From CAJXZP01 sp963974475 (GTDB lineage Bacteria > Bacteroidota > Bacteroidia > Flavobacteriales_G > Salibacteraceae): a stretch of 64,000 nt of DNA. The DNA lies in NCBI GenBank assembly GCA_963974475.1, contig CAXBCR010000005.1, positions 62,001 through 126,000 of the forward strand. The letters run 5' to 3'. Position numbers and translations under genes: made by a program. The notes below the pieces were generated by a model. That model ran no database searches. It was not told the origin of the DNA and saw only the letters and a list, made by a program, of their open reading frames with translations. This document shows positions 45,282-54,610 of this stretch, one piece after another; position 1 is the stretch's first letter, and each line of letters starts with the position of its first letter.

Positions 45282-46100
45282 CTCCATCACCTTTTTTACC
45301 AATTCCTTGTTCCACAACATTCTGTAATGTCCAATTTTATGAAAAGTAAACAGCGTAGAATGATCAATCGCATCATGTATTTCTACTGAATTTCTATACG
45401 GTAAAATTTTATCCATATCGTCATGAAATAAATACAAACGATTAAAATGAGCGAGATGTAACTTACTTGCCACCGTTAAACTTTCTAAATCCTCACCCAA
45501 AACAGCACTGGCTTTTTCAATAAGTATTCGGTGGGCTTTATCATTTAGACCGATAAACTTTTTGTAATCTAAAAAGATGTCGTTGATTTGGTTAGGGCTC
45601 GTTAAAAATACGAGTTTATCTACTTTTAAATCTAGTTCAGATAAGGCGTAAGCCACTACACCCGAGCCAAATGAATGTGAAATAATAGAGATATTTTTGT
45701 CTTGAGGAAGAGTGCTCAAAAATTTCTTGAACGAATTTTTAGCTTCAAACAAGTTGGTTTTAGACTCGCTATGAAAAGCGTGAGCTGGAAGATTAAACCC
45801 AATAATGGACTTGTTTTTAGCCAAAAGCGGTTTCACAAATTGGTACAAACAACCCACATTTGAGTCCCAGCCATGAATTAGAATAACCAAATCGTTGGCT
45901 GGGTTACCTAGTTCAAAAGTGTGAATTTCTTCCCCATCCATTACTAATTTCCGTTCAGTTGCCTCTTTGTAAAAAGGTTTTTCTTGGTCCTTAATTTTCT
46001 TTTTTCGTACTTTTTTAAACAACTCAAAAGCACTGTTGGCGGCTAGTTTGGGATGAACAGCCGAAACCGCTTTATAGTATTTTCGTATTACTCGTATCAT
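45273..46100 (-). CDS. Alpha/beta hydrolase
   Basis: The 275-residue protein has an oxyanion-side HGW motif (LVILIHGWDSNVGCL), a nucleophile elbow with a serine (SIISHSFGSGVVAYAL, S-H-S-F-G) and a late histidine (KIGHYRMLWNKELV). Substrate is unknown. It is the last gene of a TetR-controlled operon, and its stop codon TAA (45273-45275) lies at the edge of the 91-bp repeat array. Confidence 0.8.
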   Translation of the reverse strand: MIRVIRKYYKAVSAVHPKLAANSAFELFKKVRKKKIKDQEKPFYKEATERKLVMDGEEIHTFELGNPANDLVILIHGWDSNVGCLYQFVKPLLAKNKSIIGFNLPAHAFHSESKTNLFEAKNSFKKFLSTLPQDKNISIISHSFGSGVVAYALSELDLKVDKLVFLTSPNQINDIFLDYKKFIGLNDKAHRILIEKASAVLGEDLESLTVASKLHLAHFNRLYLFHDDMDKILPYRNSVEIHDAIDHSTLFTFHKIGHYRMLWNKELVKKVMEVF

Positions 46101-46120
46101 TTTTTTGTGTTTAGTGTAAT

Positions 46121-46723
46121 CTAATTTTGTATTAATTCTGTTTGGATGAGGTGAGTCAATGTCTCGGTTAATTCATCCATATATTTTTTATCGTTTTGGG
46201 TAGTAGCCATAAAAACAAATCCTTCAATGATGGCAAATATTTTCCGGGCGTACTTGGTAGCAGAAACTCCTTTTTTAATCTCTCCTTTCTCGATTCCTTG
46301 GGCTAAAATGTGCACCAAATTGTTTTGTAGGTTGGTAATCGCTTTTTTTACTTTTTGGGTAAGGGCCGCGTTTTGATGATTAGCATCGATACCCACATTT
46401 AAGATTGGGCAACCACCAAATTGATGGGTAAACTCGTAGTAATCGTGGTAAAAGGTAGAAATAGAAAATAGCTTTTCTATGCTATTTTTATTGCCTGAAA
46501 TTGCCTTTTCAAATTGCGTGGAAATCAATTTTATATTGTACACAAAAGCATTGACTGCCAATTCGTTTTTATCTTTAAAGTTACCATAAATTGCCCCTTT
46601 GGTTAACCCGGTGGCATGTGTAATATCGCTCATACTCGTACCGAAATATCCTTTTTTATTAAAAACAGGAGCCACAGTTTTCACTATATATGCGGAGGTG
46701 ATTTCTGATTTCTTTAAAGTCAT
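46121..46723 (-). CDS. TetR-family transcriptional regulator
   Basis: The ATG at 46721-46723 (MTLKKSEITSAYIVKTVAPV) is chosen; the frame runs upstream to a TTG at 46747, which is less likely. The 200-residue protein has an N-terminal TetR helix-turn-helix (GTSMSDITHATGLTKGAIYG, NFKDKNELAV) and a C-terminal ligand domain. It lies between the flavin-binding gene and the hydrolase. The perfect inverted repeat at 47433-47462 upstream of the operon is its likely operator, suggesting autorepression relieved by an unknown ligand. Confidence 0.9.
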   Translation of the reverse strand: MTLKKSEITSAYIVKTVAPVFNKKGYFGTSMSDITHATGLTKGAIYGNFKDKNELAVNAFVYNIKLISTQFEKAISGNKNSIEKLFSISTFYHDYYEFTHQFGGCPILNVGIDANHQNAALTQKVKKAITNLQNNLVHILAQGIEKGEIKKGVSATKYARKIFAIIEGFVFMATTQNDKKYMDELTETLTHLIQTELIQN

Positions 46724-46747
46724 TTTACTGCTATTAAATTCAAACAA

Positions 46748-47407
46748 TTAAAAACCGTTTTTATGATTAGTGTAAAAATCCATGATATGCGTAGGAATGC
46801 CTGAATGTTGGTCGTTTTTGGGTACAGGAGTTTCGCAAATAGTTTTGATGGGTATTTGTCCGGCCCAGAATTCTAAATCCTCATCTTTCTTTTTGTCTTC
46901 GGTAGGGGCAGCGGCAATTTTGGCGGATGCTGTCTCAATTTCTATCTCCAAAACACGAGTGGCTTTCAATTCATTTTCTGTTGGATATCGGCAGTTTTCC
47001 CAACGATTTGGTACAAAATGATTAATAATTGCTTTTAAACCTGTGATTTTATCTTCCGTAGTTGTGAGCTCCTTAACGTTGCCAAAAACAACCACCGAGC
47101 GGTAATTTACGGAATGATGAAAAGCCGATTTAGATAGTTTCATAGCATCCAGAATCATGGTGGTTAAACATACCTTTCCGGTTTCTATCAGTGCTGTGGT
47201 CATCCTGTTTTTGTGAGAGCCATGTAGGTATAGTTTGTTTCCAATTCTACCAAAATTAATGGGTTGAACCATGGCTAATTCGTTAACGGTGAAAGCCACG
47301 TTGCAAATCGGAGAAATATCTAAAAGTTGATGCACTACCTCCTGATCGTAACTCGCTTTTTGAGCTCCACGTTTCACCTTGTTTAATTCGGATGTTGGAT
47401 ATTTCAT
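46748..47407 (-). CDS. Pyridoxamine 5'-phosphate oxidase-like flavin-binding protein
   Basis: The ATG at 47405-47407 (MKYPTSELNKVKRGAQKASY) is used rather than an in-frame TTG at 47437, because the latter lies inside the operator. The 219-residue protein matches the Pyridox_ox_2/NimA-like split-barrel family: VAFTVNELAMVQPINFGRIG, KLYLHGSHKNRM, then VNYRSVVVFGNV. These proteins bind FMN or similar; several reduce nitro compounds, but the substrate here is unknown. It is the first gene of a three-gene operon with the TetR regulator and hydrolase. Confidence 0.85.
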   Translation of the reverse strand: MKYPTSELNKVKRGAQKASYDQEVVHQLLDISPICNVAFTVNELAMVQPINFGRIGNKLYLHGSHKNRMTTALIETGKVCLTTMILDAMKLSKSAFHHSVNYRSVVVFGNVKELTTTEDKITGLKAIINHFVPNRWENCRYPTENELKATRVLEIEIETASAKIAAAPTEDKKKDEDLEFWAGQIPIKTICETPVPKNDQHSGIPTHIMDFYTNHKNGF

Positions 47408-47425
47408 CGGCTTTAATTTGGGTTG

Positions 47426-47433
47426 CAAAAGTA
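47426..47433 (-). promoter_or_regulatory. -7 element of the TetR operon
   Basis: On the minus strand TACTTTTG matches TAnnTTTG. It lies 19 bases before the ATG at 47407 and abuts the inverted repeat. Confidence 0.55.
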
Positions 47434-47462
47434 ACAAAATATACCGATTGGTATATTTTGTT
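47433..47462. promoter_or_regulatory. Perfect inverted-repeat operator, probable TetR binding site
   Basis: A 13-bp perfect inverted repeat with a 4-base GATT centre: AACAAAATATACC and GGTATATTTTGTT. It occupies the spacer and -33 region of the operon promoter, as expected for a repressor that blocks RNA polymerase. Binding by the operon's own TetR is inferred from position. Confidence 0.8.
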
Positions 47463-47635
47463 GAATAAAGAAAACTTTCTGGTTTGGTAGACCTGAGTTG
47501 GGCTTCCTATTTAATTTTGGGTTTAGCTCCTAAAAACCCAATGGACCATGGCAACAATTACAATTAATTTCGTTCTTTTGTTAGCATTGAAATAATTACT
47601 CGGTGAATCCTTTTGATTCGCCATAAAAAAAGAAT

Positions 47636-49108
47636 ATGGGTTGTACAAATTGTAGTACTAGTTCTGATTCTAGTAATGTTTCTGGCGGTTGCAAATCAAG
47701 CGGTTCTTGTTCCACCTCAGGGTGTGATAAACTAAACGTTTATAGTTGGTTAACAGGTATGGAACCTGCGAGATTCAGCAACTTTGATCTTGTTGAGATT
47801 AAGTTTAAAAACACTCGAAAAGAGTTTTTTAGAAATACAAATAAACTTGATATCCATCCCGGAGAACCAGTTGTTCTGGAATCTGCTTCGGGTTACGATA
47901 TCGGAATTGTGAGCATGCAAGGGGAACTTGTGAAACGTAGAATGAAGATTAAACGAATTTCTACCGATTCAAAAGACATCCTTAAAATTGTTCGCAAGCC
48001 AAATCAGGCGGAAATAGAGAAGTGGCAAGAAACCATGGAACTTGAACGCCCAACAATGCTAAAAGCCAGACATATTGCTACAGAACTGAAATTGAATATG
48101 AAGATTTCGGATGTAGAATTTCAAGCGGATGCTTGTAAGGCAACATTTTATTATACTGCGGATGAGCGCGTTGATTTTCGTGAATTAATTCGCCATTTAG
48201 CTGATCAGTTTAAAGTGCGTGTGGAAATGCGCCAAATCGGCTCTCGTCAAGAGGCAGGGCGATTGGGTGGAATTGGGTCATGTGGTCGTGAACTGTGTTG
48301 TTCCACTTGGTTGACAGATTTTCGTTCGGTTTCTACCAATGCGGCACGTTATCAGCAACTATCCATCAATCCTCAAAAGCTTGCGGGTCAATGTGGTAAA
48401 TTGAAATGTTGTTTAAATTTTGAGTTAGATAGTTACTTAGATGCTATTAAAGGTTTTCCGAGTAGTGATGTCAAGTTATTGACCGAAAAAGGGAAGGCGT
48501 ACTGTTTTAAATCTGATATTTTTAAAGGATTGATGTGGTACAGTTACTTAGGGGAAAACTCAAAAGTAATTGTGCTTGAAATTGCACGTGTTCACGAAAT
48601 AATTGAGTTAAACAAACAAGGAGAAAAACCAGAAGGGTTAGAAGATTTTGCCAACTTCATGGAAGAGGTAGAACAAGAACCTGAGTTTGGAAATGTGGTT
48701 GGACAAGATAGTTTGACACGATTTGATTCAAAAACCAAAGGCCGTAAAGGAAAAGGGAAACGGAAAAAGAAACCGCAAAACCGCACCCAAAACGCCAACG
48801 GTAAATCGGATAATAAACCGAGCGAACAAAATGGAAATAAAAAGCCAAATAGAAATCGTTCCGGTAAGAATCGTCCGAAAAACAAACAAAACGGCACTCA
48901 AAATCAAGGTGGAATCGCAGCTAAAACATCCCAAGATAATGGGAAAGGTAATGGAAACGAAAAGGGTAATCCAAAATCGAATTCGCCTAAAAATGAGAGC
49001 AGAAAAGGACCTAGAAAACCGCGTCCAAACTCAAACAGGAATCGTAAACCTGCTGGAAAAGAACAAACGGGAACTCCACCTAAAAACACAGGCGAAGGAA
49101 AAGAATGA
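47636..49108 (+). CDS. ricT: PSP1-domain protein RicT/YaaT with long basic tail
   Basis: The 490-residue protein has a Cys-rich N-terminus (MGCTNCSTSSDSSNVSGGCK), the PSP1/RicT core (FSNFDLVEIKFKNTRKEFFR, GRELCCSTWLTDF, KLKCCLNFELD) and a Lys/Asn/Gly-rich disordered C-terminal tail of about 120 residues. RicT in Firmicutes forms the Fe-S Ric complex that influences RNase Y and mRNA decay; the role in Bacteroidota is less clear. The basic tail suggests nucleic-acid binding but is inference. The stop overlaps the gldH start by four bases. Confidence 0.9.
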   Translation: MGCTNCSTSSDSSNVSGGCKSSGSCSTSGCDKLNVYSWLTGMEPARFSNFDLVEIKFKNTRKEFFRNTNKLDIHPGEPVVLESASGYDIGIVSMQGELVKRRMKIKRISTDSKDILKIVRKPNQAEIEKWQETMELERPTMLKARHIATELKLNMKISDVEFQADACKATFYYTADERVDFRELIRHLADQFKVRVEMRQIGSRQEAGRLGGIGSCGRELCCSTWLTDFRSVSTNAARYQQLSINPQKLAGQCGKLKCCLNFELDSYLDAIKGFPSSDVKLLTEKGKAYCFKSDIFKGLMWYSYLGENSKVIVLEIARVHEIIELNKQGEKPEGLEDFANFMEEVEQEPEFGNVVGQDSLTRFDSKTKGRKGKGKRKKKPQNRTQNANGKSDNKPSEQNGNKKPNRNRSGKNRPKNKQNGTQNQGGIAAKTSQDNGKGNGNEKGNPKSNSPKNESRKGPRKPRPNSNRNRKPAGKEQTGTPPKNTGEGKE

Positions 49109-49578
49109 GAACTTTAGTTTATTGGATAGTATTAGGATTTATAATGTTCGGAGCCACATCATGTAACAATGATGTGGTTTTTGAACAGGTGGATGAAGTG
49201 GATGTTGCGGGTTGGGATTACAAGCAACCGATCCAATTTTCATTTAATGCACCGGATACCGTTCAAGATTACAATCTCATTTTTGATGTACGAATCACAC
49301 CAGATTATGCCTATCAAAATTTGTGGTTGTTTATAGAAACAACAGAACCGGACGGATACATGCATACGGATTCTATTAATTGCCCCATGGCATATCCCGA
49401 TGGACGATGGGTAGGAAACGGATTAGGCGATTTAATTGATACCCAAATACTGATTCATCGTAGTTTTAAGTTTACGAAACTTGGGGATTATACGCTGAAA
49501 ATTAAACATGGAATGCGACATGATAACCTTCCTCATATTCAGAACTTAGGGGTTATTTTGAAACGAATAAAATCATAA
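49105..49578 (+). CDS. gldH: Gliding motility lipoprotein GldH
   Basis: The 157-residue protein has a lipoprotein signal (MRTLVYWIVLGFIMFGATSC) and the GldH pattern (VDVAGWDYKQPIQFSFNAPD, LIFDVRITPDYAYQNLWLFI, DGRWVGNGLGDLIDTQILIH). GldH is required for gliding in Flavobacterium johnsoniae and is linked to the T9SS/gliding machinery. It overlaps ricT by ATGA and precedes the PBP1A gene by nine bases, so the three form an operon, an arrangement that I believe is common in flavobacteria. Confidence 0.92.
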   Translation: MRTLVYWIVLGFIMFGATSCNNDVVFEQVDEVDVAGWDYKQPIQFSFNAPDTVQDYNLIFDVRITPDYAYQNLWLFIETTEPDGYMHTDSINCPMAYPDGRWVGNGLGDLIDTQILIHRSFKFTKLGDYTLKIKHGMRHDNLPHIQNLGVILKRIKS

Positions 49579-49587
49579 TTTTACGAC

Positions 49588-52047
49588 ATGACTAAATTGG
49601 ATGAAAGACCAAGTTTTACAAAGCTCATTGTTTTAATGTGGACTTTGTTTTTGGGAGGTATTGCTGCGGTAGTGGTATTCTTCTGGGCGCTTTCAAGTGG
49701 TTTGATTTGGGAGCTTCCTTCTTTTGAAGAATTAGAAAACCCCAAGAGTGTTTTAGCTACCGATATTTATACCTCCGACCTGGAGGTGTTGGGTAAGTTT
49801 TATATTGAAAACCGGACTTTTATCCCTTACGACAGCATTCCTGACACGCTAGTGGGAGCATTGGTAAATACGGAAGATGAACGATTTTACGAGCACTCTG
49901 GTATTGATATAAAACGATTAATTACCGCTGTGGCAGCCATGGGTACACGCGGGGGAGCAAGTACCATTTCACAACAATTGGCTAAACTGCTTTTTTCGGG
50001 TAGAGCCATGACTAAATTAGAACGTATCAAATACAAATTGATGGAATGGGTGATTGCCGTAAAGCTAGAGCGACAATACACCAAAAATGAAATTGTGGCG
50101 ATGTATTTGAACAAATTTGATTTCAATCATAACGCGAAAGGAATAGAATCAGCCGCTCAAATATATTTTGGTAAACGCGCCAAAGATTTACGGATTGATG
50201 AGTGTGCCATTTTGGTAGGAATGCTCAAAAACCCAACTTTATTTAACCCAGTGGGTTCGGACGATAAACGGGAAAGAACGTTTTGGAGACGAAACACTGT
50301 GTACGGGCAAATGGCCAAAAATGGGTACATTTCCCAAGCTGAAAAAGACTCGTTATCAGTATTGCCTTTGGCATCGCATTACACCACCATGACTCACATT
50401 GATGGGAAAGCGCCTTATTTTAGAGCAGTACTTAAAACGGAAATGAAAAAAATATTGACTACCAAAGATGCAAAGGGGAACTATCTGTATAGCAAACCAG
50501 ACGGTAGTCCGTATAACCTGTATAAAGACGGCCTAAAAATTTACACTACCATCGATTCGCGACTTCAGAATTACGCAGAATATGCAGTGGCAGAACATCT
50601 GGGTAAGGAGCTTCAAATCGACTTTGAAAAGAATAACAAAAAATGGAGAAACCCACCTTTTAGTAATGACTTGAGCAAAGATCAGATTAATAGAATAATG
50701 AATAGCGCAAAGAAAAGGTCGGCTAGGTATTTGGAAATGACAGGGAAACAATGCCCTAATTGTGGACGAAGAGGCGATGTGGTGAAAGAGGCAGAAATAA
50801 ATGGAGAGGCCGTGTGGCTATGTAGTGCCGAAGATTGCCAAAATCAATCGCATCGGTATAACTCCGATTCTATTGATATTATTTTTAACACACCAACCGA
50901 CATGGCTGTGTTTACTTGGTCTGGAGAAGTAGATACCACCCTTTCGCCTATGGATTCTATCCGTTACTATAAAGCATTTTTACAAAGTGGATTAATGTCT
51001 ATTGATCCGCATACTGGAGAAATTAGAGCGTGGGTAGGTGGAATTAATTACAAGTATTTTAAATACGACCATGTAAAACAAGGAAAACGTCAGGTAGGGT
51101 CAACATTTAAACCTTTTGTGTATGCGTTAGCTATTCAAAACGGACTTTCACCTTGCTATGAAGTGCCCAATATTAAAACTACTTTTCATAAAGGAGAATA
51201 TGGCTTACTCCAAGATTGGACCCCATCCAATAGTGATGGAAAGTATGGCGATATGGTATCGCTTAAATATGGATTGGCCAATTCAATGAATACGATTACC
51301 GCTTGGGTTATGAAGCAATACGGTCCTGCTGCGGTGATTGAATATGCGCGTAGAATGGGCGTAACCAGTAGATTGGATACCGTGCCCTCGTTAGCATTGG
51401 GTGTAGCCGATATTTCATTATTTGAAATGGTAGGAGCTTTGGCTACTTTTCCGGGACAAGGAATTTGGCATCAACCCACATTTATTTCACGCATAGAAGA
51501 TAAAAACGGGGCAACCATAGCCGATTTTGTAGCCGACAGTCGTGAGGCAATGAGCGAAGAAAATGCCTATACCATGCTAAGCTTGTTGGAAGGAGTAGTG
51601 CAGGGAGCCCGTGGCCCTTATTTAGGGAAGAACGAAAGTAAATGGGGAAGAACAGTAAAAGTAGGAACGGGAATGCGGATTTTTTACGATTCTCCAAAAA
51701 GAGGATATGATGGTTTTCCTAGAAATTATCCAATAGCTGGAAAAACCGGAACCACTCAAAATAACTCGGATGGGTGGTTTATGGGTTTAACGCCCGATTT
51801 AGTTACCGGTGTGTGGGTTGGAGCTGAAGATAGGGCCGTCCGGTTTATGTACACTTCTAAAGGGCAAGGAGCGAATACGGCATTGCCTATTTGGGGATAT
51901 TACATGAAAAAGGCATGGGCAGATTCAACATTGAATCTATCTAAGCAGCCGTTTGAGAAACCGGTAGGGTATAACCAAGAATTAGATTGTGAAATAGTAA
52001 ACTCTTCGTCAAATTCTCAAAATACCGATGCCGGTGGCGGTTGGTAA
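49588..52047 (+). CDS. Penicillin-binding protein 1A-type bifunctional peptidoglycan synthase, with zinc-ribbon-like insert
   Basis: The 819-residue protein has a short cytoplasmic N-terminus, one transmembrane helix (about 12-35), a GT51 glycosyltransferase domain (about 70-240; NTEDERFYEHSGIDIKRL, GGASTISQQLAKLLF) and a transpeptidase domain with SxxK at Ser505-Lys508 (QVGSTFKPFVY), SxN (NSMNTITAW) and KTG at 719-721. Between the domains, a CxxC (389, 392) and CxxxxC (412, 417) pair resembles a zinc ribbon. It polymerises and cross-links peptidoglycan in the periplasm and closes the ricT-gldH unit. Confidence 0.95.
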   Translation: MTKLDERPSFTKLIVLMWTLFLGGIAAVVVFFWALSSGLIWELPSFEELENPKSVLATDIYTSDLEVLGKFYIENRTFIPYDSIPDTLVGALVNTEDERFYEHSGIDIKRLITAVAAMGTRGGASTISQQLAKLLFSGRAMTKLERIKYKLMEWVIAVKLERQYTKNEIVAMYLNKFDFNHNAKGIESAAQIYFGKRAKDLRIDECAILVGMLKNPTLFNPVGSDDKRERTFWRRNTVYGQMAKNGYISQAEKDSLSVLPLASHYTTMTHIDGKAPYFRAVLKTEMKKILTTKDAKGNYLYSKPDGSPYNLYKDGLKIYTTIDSRLQNYAEYAVAEHLGKELQIDFEKNNKKWRNPPFSNDLSKDQINRIMNSAKKRSARYLEMTGKQCPNCGRRGDVVKEAEINGEAVWLCSAEDCQNQSHRYNSDSIDIIFNTPTDMAVFTWSGEVDTTLSPMDSIRYYKAFLQSGLMSIDPHTGEIRAWVGGINYKYFKYDHVKQGKRQVGSTFKPFVYALAIQNGLSPCYEVPNIKTTFHKGEYGLLQDWTPSNSDGKYGDMVSLKYGLANSMNTITAWVMKQYGPAAVIEYARRMGVTSRLDTVPSLALGVADISLFEMVGALATFPGQGIWHQPTFISRIEDKNGATIADFVADSREAMSEENAYTMLSLLEGVVQGARGPYLGKNESKWGRTVKVGTGMRIFYDSPKRGYDGFPRNYPIAGKTGTTQNNSDGWFMGLTPDLVTGVWVGAEDRAVRFMYTSKGQGANTALPIWGYYMKKAWADSTLNLSKQPFEKPVGYNQELDCEIVNSSSNSQNTDAGGGW

Positions 52048-52067
52048 TTTGGATAAAATAAATCGAC

Positions 52068-52769
52068 ATGATTAACAAAGTTGTAGCAAACGCAGAAGAA
52101 GCAGTACAAGGTATTGAAAGTGGAATGACCATGATGTTTGGTGGTTTTGGACTATGTGGAATTCCTGAAAATGCAATTCAAGCTGTAGTAGATTCTAAAA
52201 TTGATAACTTAGTGTGTATTTCTAATAATGCTGGGGTTGATGATTTTGGATTAGGATTTTTACTTCAAACTAAGCAAATCCGAAAAATGATTGCTTCTTA
52301 TGTAGGTGAAAACGATGAGTTTGAACGTCAAATGTTAAGCGGAGAATTAGAAGTTGATTTAATACCACAAGGCTCATTAGCAGAAAGATGTAGAGCCGGT
52401 GGAGCCGGAATTCCTGCGTTTTTTACACCAGCCGGATACGGTACCGAAGTGGCCGAAGGAAAAGAAGTAAGAGAATTTAACGGGAAACCTCATATTTTAG
52501 AATCTGCACTTACTGCCGACTTTGCTTTTGTAAAAGCGTGGAAAGGAGATGAAGCCGGGAACTTGATTTTTAAAGGTACTGCGCGAAACTTCAATCCGAT
52601 GATGGCAATGGCGGGAAAAATCACCGTTGCCGAAGTGGAAGAATTAGTTCCTGCCGGTGCGCTGGACCCAAATCAAATTCATACCCCCGGAATTTACGTG
52701 CAACGTATTTTTCAAGGAGCTAAATTTGAAAAACGAATTGAACAACGTACCGTTCGGACCAAAGAGTAG
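52068..52769 (+). CDS. scoA: 3-oxoacid CoA-transferase subunit A
   Basis: The 233-residue protein matches the A subunit of succinyl-CoA:3-ketoacid (or acetate:acetoacetyl-CoA) transferases: MMFGGFGLCGIPENAIQAVV near the N-terminus, GLGFLLQTKQIRKMIASYVG, IPQGSLAERCRAGGAGIPAF, and NLIFKGTARNFNPMMAMAGK. It works with the B subunit at 54611 to move CoA between succinate and acetoacetate. An unrelated membrane-protein gene sits between the two subunits. Confidence 0.93.
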   Translation: MINKVVANAEEAVQGIESGMTMMFGGFGLCGIPENAIQAVVDSKIDNLVCISNNAGVDDFGLGFLLQTKQIRKMIASYVGENDEFERQMLSGELEVDLIPQGSLAERCRAGGAGIPAFFTPAGYGTEVAEGKEVREFNGKPHILESALTADFAFVKAWKGDEAGNLIFKGTARNFNPMMAMAGKITVAEVEELVPAGALDPNQIHTPGIYVQRIFQGAKFEKRIEQRTVRTKE

Positions 52770-52781
52770 TCGGTTGCGACT

Positions 52782-54554
52782 ATGAAAAAAACCGAGCAGA
52801 TAGCGTTTTTTACCCTTGCCACCATGGTATGGATTTACCTTGGGATGCGCAGTGTATATGTGCCTTTGATACATGATGAGGCGGTTACTTATTTCACGTA
52901 CATTCAAAGTGCTAATTTTATTCCGCCATGGGCTTATTGGGATGCAAATAACCATTTGCTAAATTCCGCTGCAAGTGCATTATTTCATGTTTTATTTGGC
53001 TCATCTCCTTTTGTTATTCGGTTGGCCAGCTGGCTTTCGTTCCTGCCATTGGTGTTTTTTGTTTACCGTATTAGTGCGCATTTTGAATCAAAAATTTCGA
53101 AATGGACTTTTATTATTCCATTACTAACCACCCCGTTTTTTATCGAATTTTTTAGTTTAACTCGTGGATATGGAATGGCAATGGCGTGGTTTATCGGGGT
53201 GCTGTATTTCGCTATTCGGTATACCGAAAAACCGAATAGGAAGACATTAATATGGATTAGCATGCTAGGAGTTCTCACTTCACTTTCTAGCTTATCAGTC
53301 ATCGTTGCGGTGTTTGTCGTTTACGGATGGATATTGCTTCACCAACTTTTAATTCAACAAAAACCGTTATTGATTACCGGAATCAAATGGGCGGTAATTT
53401 TCCTTCTACCGCAAGTACCGTTGCTGTTTTACGCTCTATTATTAAAAGAAAAAGGACTTTTATATTATGGAGGAGCTGATTTTATTCATTTTAGTTTGGA
53501 ACCATTTGCGCGGTATTTCTTTAATGATAAAGGATTGTGGTGGGTGGTAATAATCCCTTTTATAGGTATCGTTTTAGTTACTGGTTTACAAATTTTTAGA
53601 AAAACTTGGAGAAGCCTTTTTCAACCCGCATCCATTTTTTCATTTGTTCTTGTCCTTTCTGTGATAGCGGTTTTTGCACAGCATTATGTATTGGGTGTTA
53701 ACTACCCCGAAGACCGGGCAGCATTATACTTTTTCCCACTTCTTGTGGGTACGTGGGCGAGTCTAGCTGATTATTTTAATAAACCTTATTTCAAGGCTTT
53801 TTTATTGGCCTTGATTTTATGGTTTCCACTCGATTTAGCAACTTCCTTTAATATTTCGAATTCCAAAATTTGGATTAACGAACATCTTCCGTATCGACTA
53901 AACGAAAAAGTAAATCTCACCAATAAGGAAGGTTTTCCTCCCTCTCTTAGTACCTATCTATTGAGATACCATATTTGGAATTTCAATCAAACGGGAGCAC
54001 ATTTGAATGCGGCAGTACCTAATTACATGGATTACCCAAGCGAGTGGGCCGATTTTGTTTTAGTTGATTCTAACCGGATTAAGAAAATTAATTTATCGGA
54101 TTTTAACGCGTTAGATTACGACTCAATTTCGGGTCAGACATTATTAAAAAGGAACAAACCAAATATTGAGATTTTTAAAAGAGACACCGTAATACACGAC
54201 CTGGAAATACGGAATTTATACACGAGTATCTTGGAATTTAATGGAAAAACGTGGGGTAATAAAGCGATGGCAATGTATTATGATTTGGATGTGCAACCCT
54301 TAACCAAAGAGATGCGAATCCTTATTATCACTACGCTATTTGATTCCACAGGGCAAGAGATTTTTACTAATAAATTTCATTTCAATGAAGGGAGAGAGGA
54401 TTGGATTTCGCATCCCAATAGAAAGTTGAAACTCTATCTTCCGCCATTTCCAGAAAACGCAGGGCGATTTGTAACCTACATTTTTAACCCCGAAAACGAG
54501 ACGCATAAATTCACGAATGTAACGTGTTCGTTGTTCGAAATTTCTCATCCATAA
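52782..54554 (+). CDS. Membrane protein, probable GT-C-type glycosyltransferase
   Basis: The 590-residue protein has about ten hydrophobic helices in its first 370 residues and a soluble C-terminal domain of about 200 residues. The first loop carries VPLIHDEAVTYFTYI, an acidic DE motif resembling that of GT-C (PMT/ArnT-like, GT39) enzymes that use lipid-linked sugar donors. The substrate is unknown. It lies between the two CoA-transferase subunit genes, 12 bases after subunit A and 56 before subunit B. Confidence 0.65.
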   Translation: MKKTEQIAFFTLATMVWIYLGMRSVYVPLIHDEAVTYFTYIQSANFIPPWAYWDANNHLLNSAASALFHVLFGSSPFVIRLASWLSFLPLVFFVYRISAHFESKISKWTFIIPLLTTPFFIEFFSLTRGYGMAMAWFIGVLYFAIRYTEKPNRKTLIWISMLGVLTSLSSLSVIVAVFVVYGWILLHQLLIQQKPLLITGIKWAVIFLLPQVPLLFYALLLKEKGLLYYGGADFIHFSLEPFARYFFNDKGLWWVVIIPFIGIVLVTGLQIFRKTWRSLFQPASIFSFVLVLSVIAVFAQHYVLGVNYPEDRAALYFFPLLVGTWASLADYFNKPYFKAFLLALILWFPLDLATSFNISNSKIWINEHLPYRLNEKVNLTNKEGFPPSLSTYLLRYHIWNFNQTGAHLNAAVPNYMDYPSEWADFVLVDSNRIKKINLSDFNALDYDSISGQTLLKRNKPNIEIFKRDTVIHDLEIRNLYTSILEFNGKTWGNKAMAMYYDLDVQPLTKEMRILIITTLFDSTGQEIFTNKFHFNEGREDWISHPNRKLKLYLPPFPENAGRFVTYIFNPENETHKFTNVTCSLFEISHP

Positions 54555-54610
54555 AAAACTAGAAACAGTATAATTATTGTTAAATTTGACACACTTCAAA
54601 CAACACAGAT

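Noticed and set aside
45180..45389. Plus-strand frame across the repeat array and hydrolase 3' end
   Set aside because: It is made of repeat sequence plus antisense of a real gene; the repeat period is not a multiple of three.
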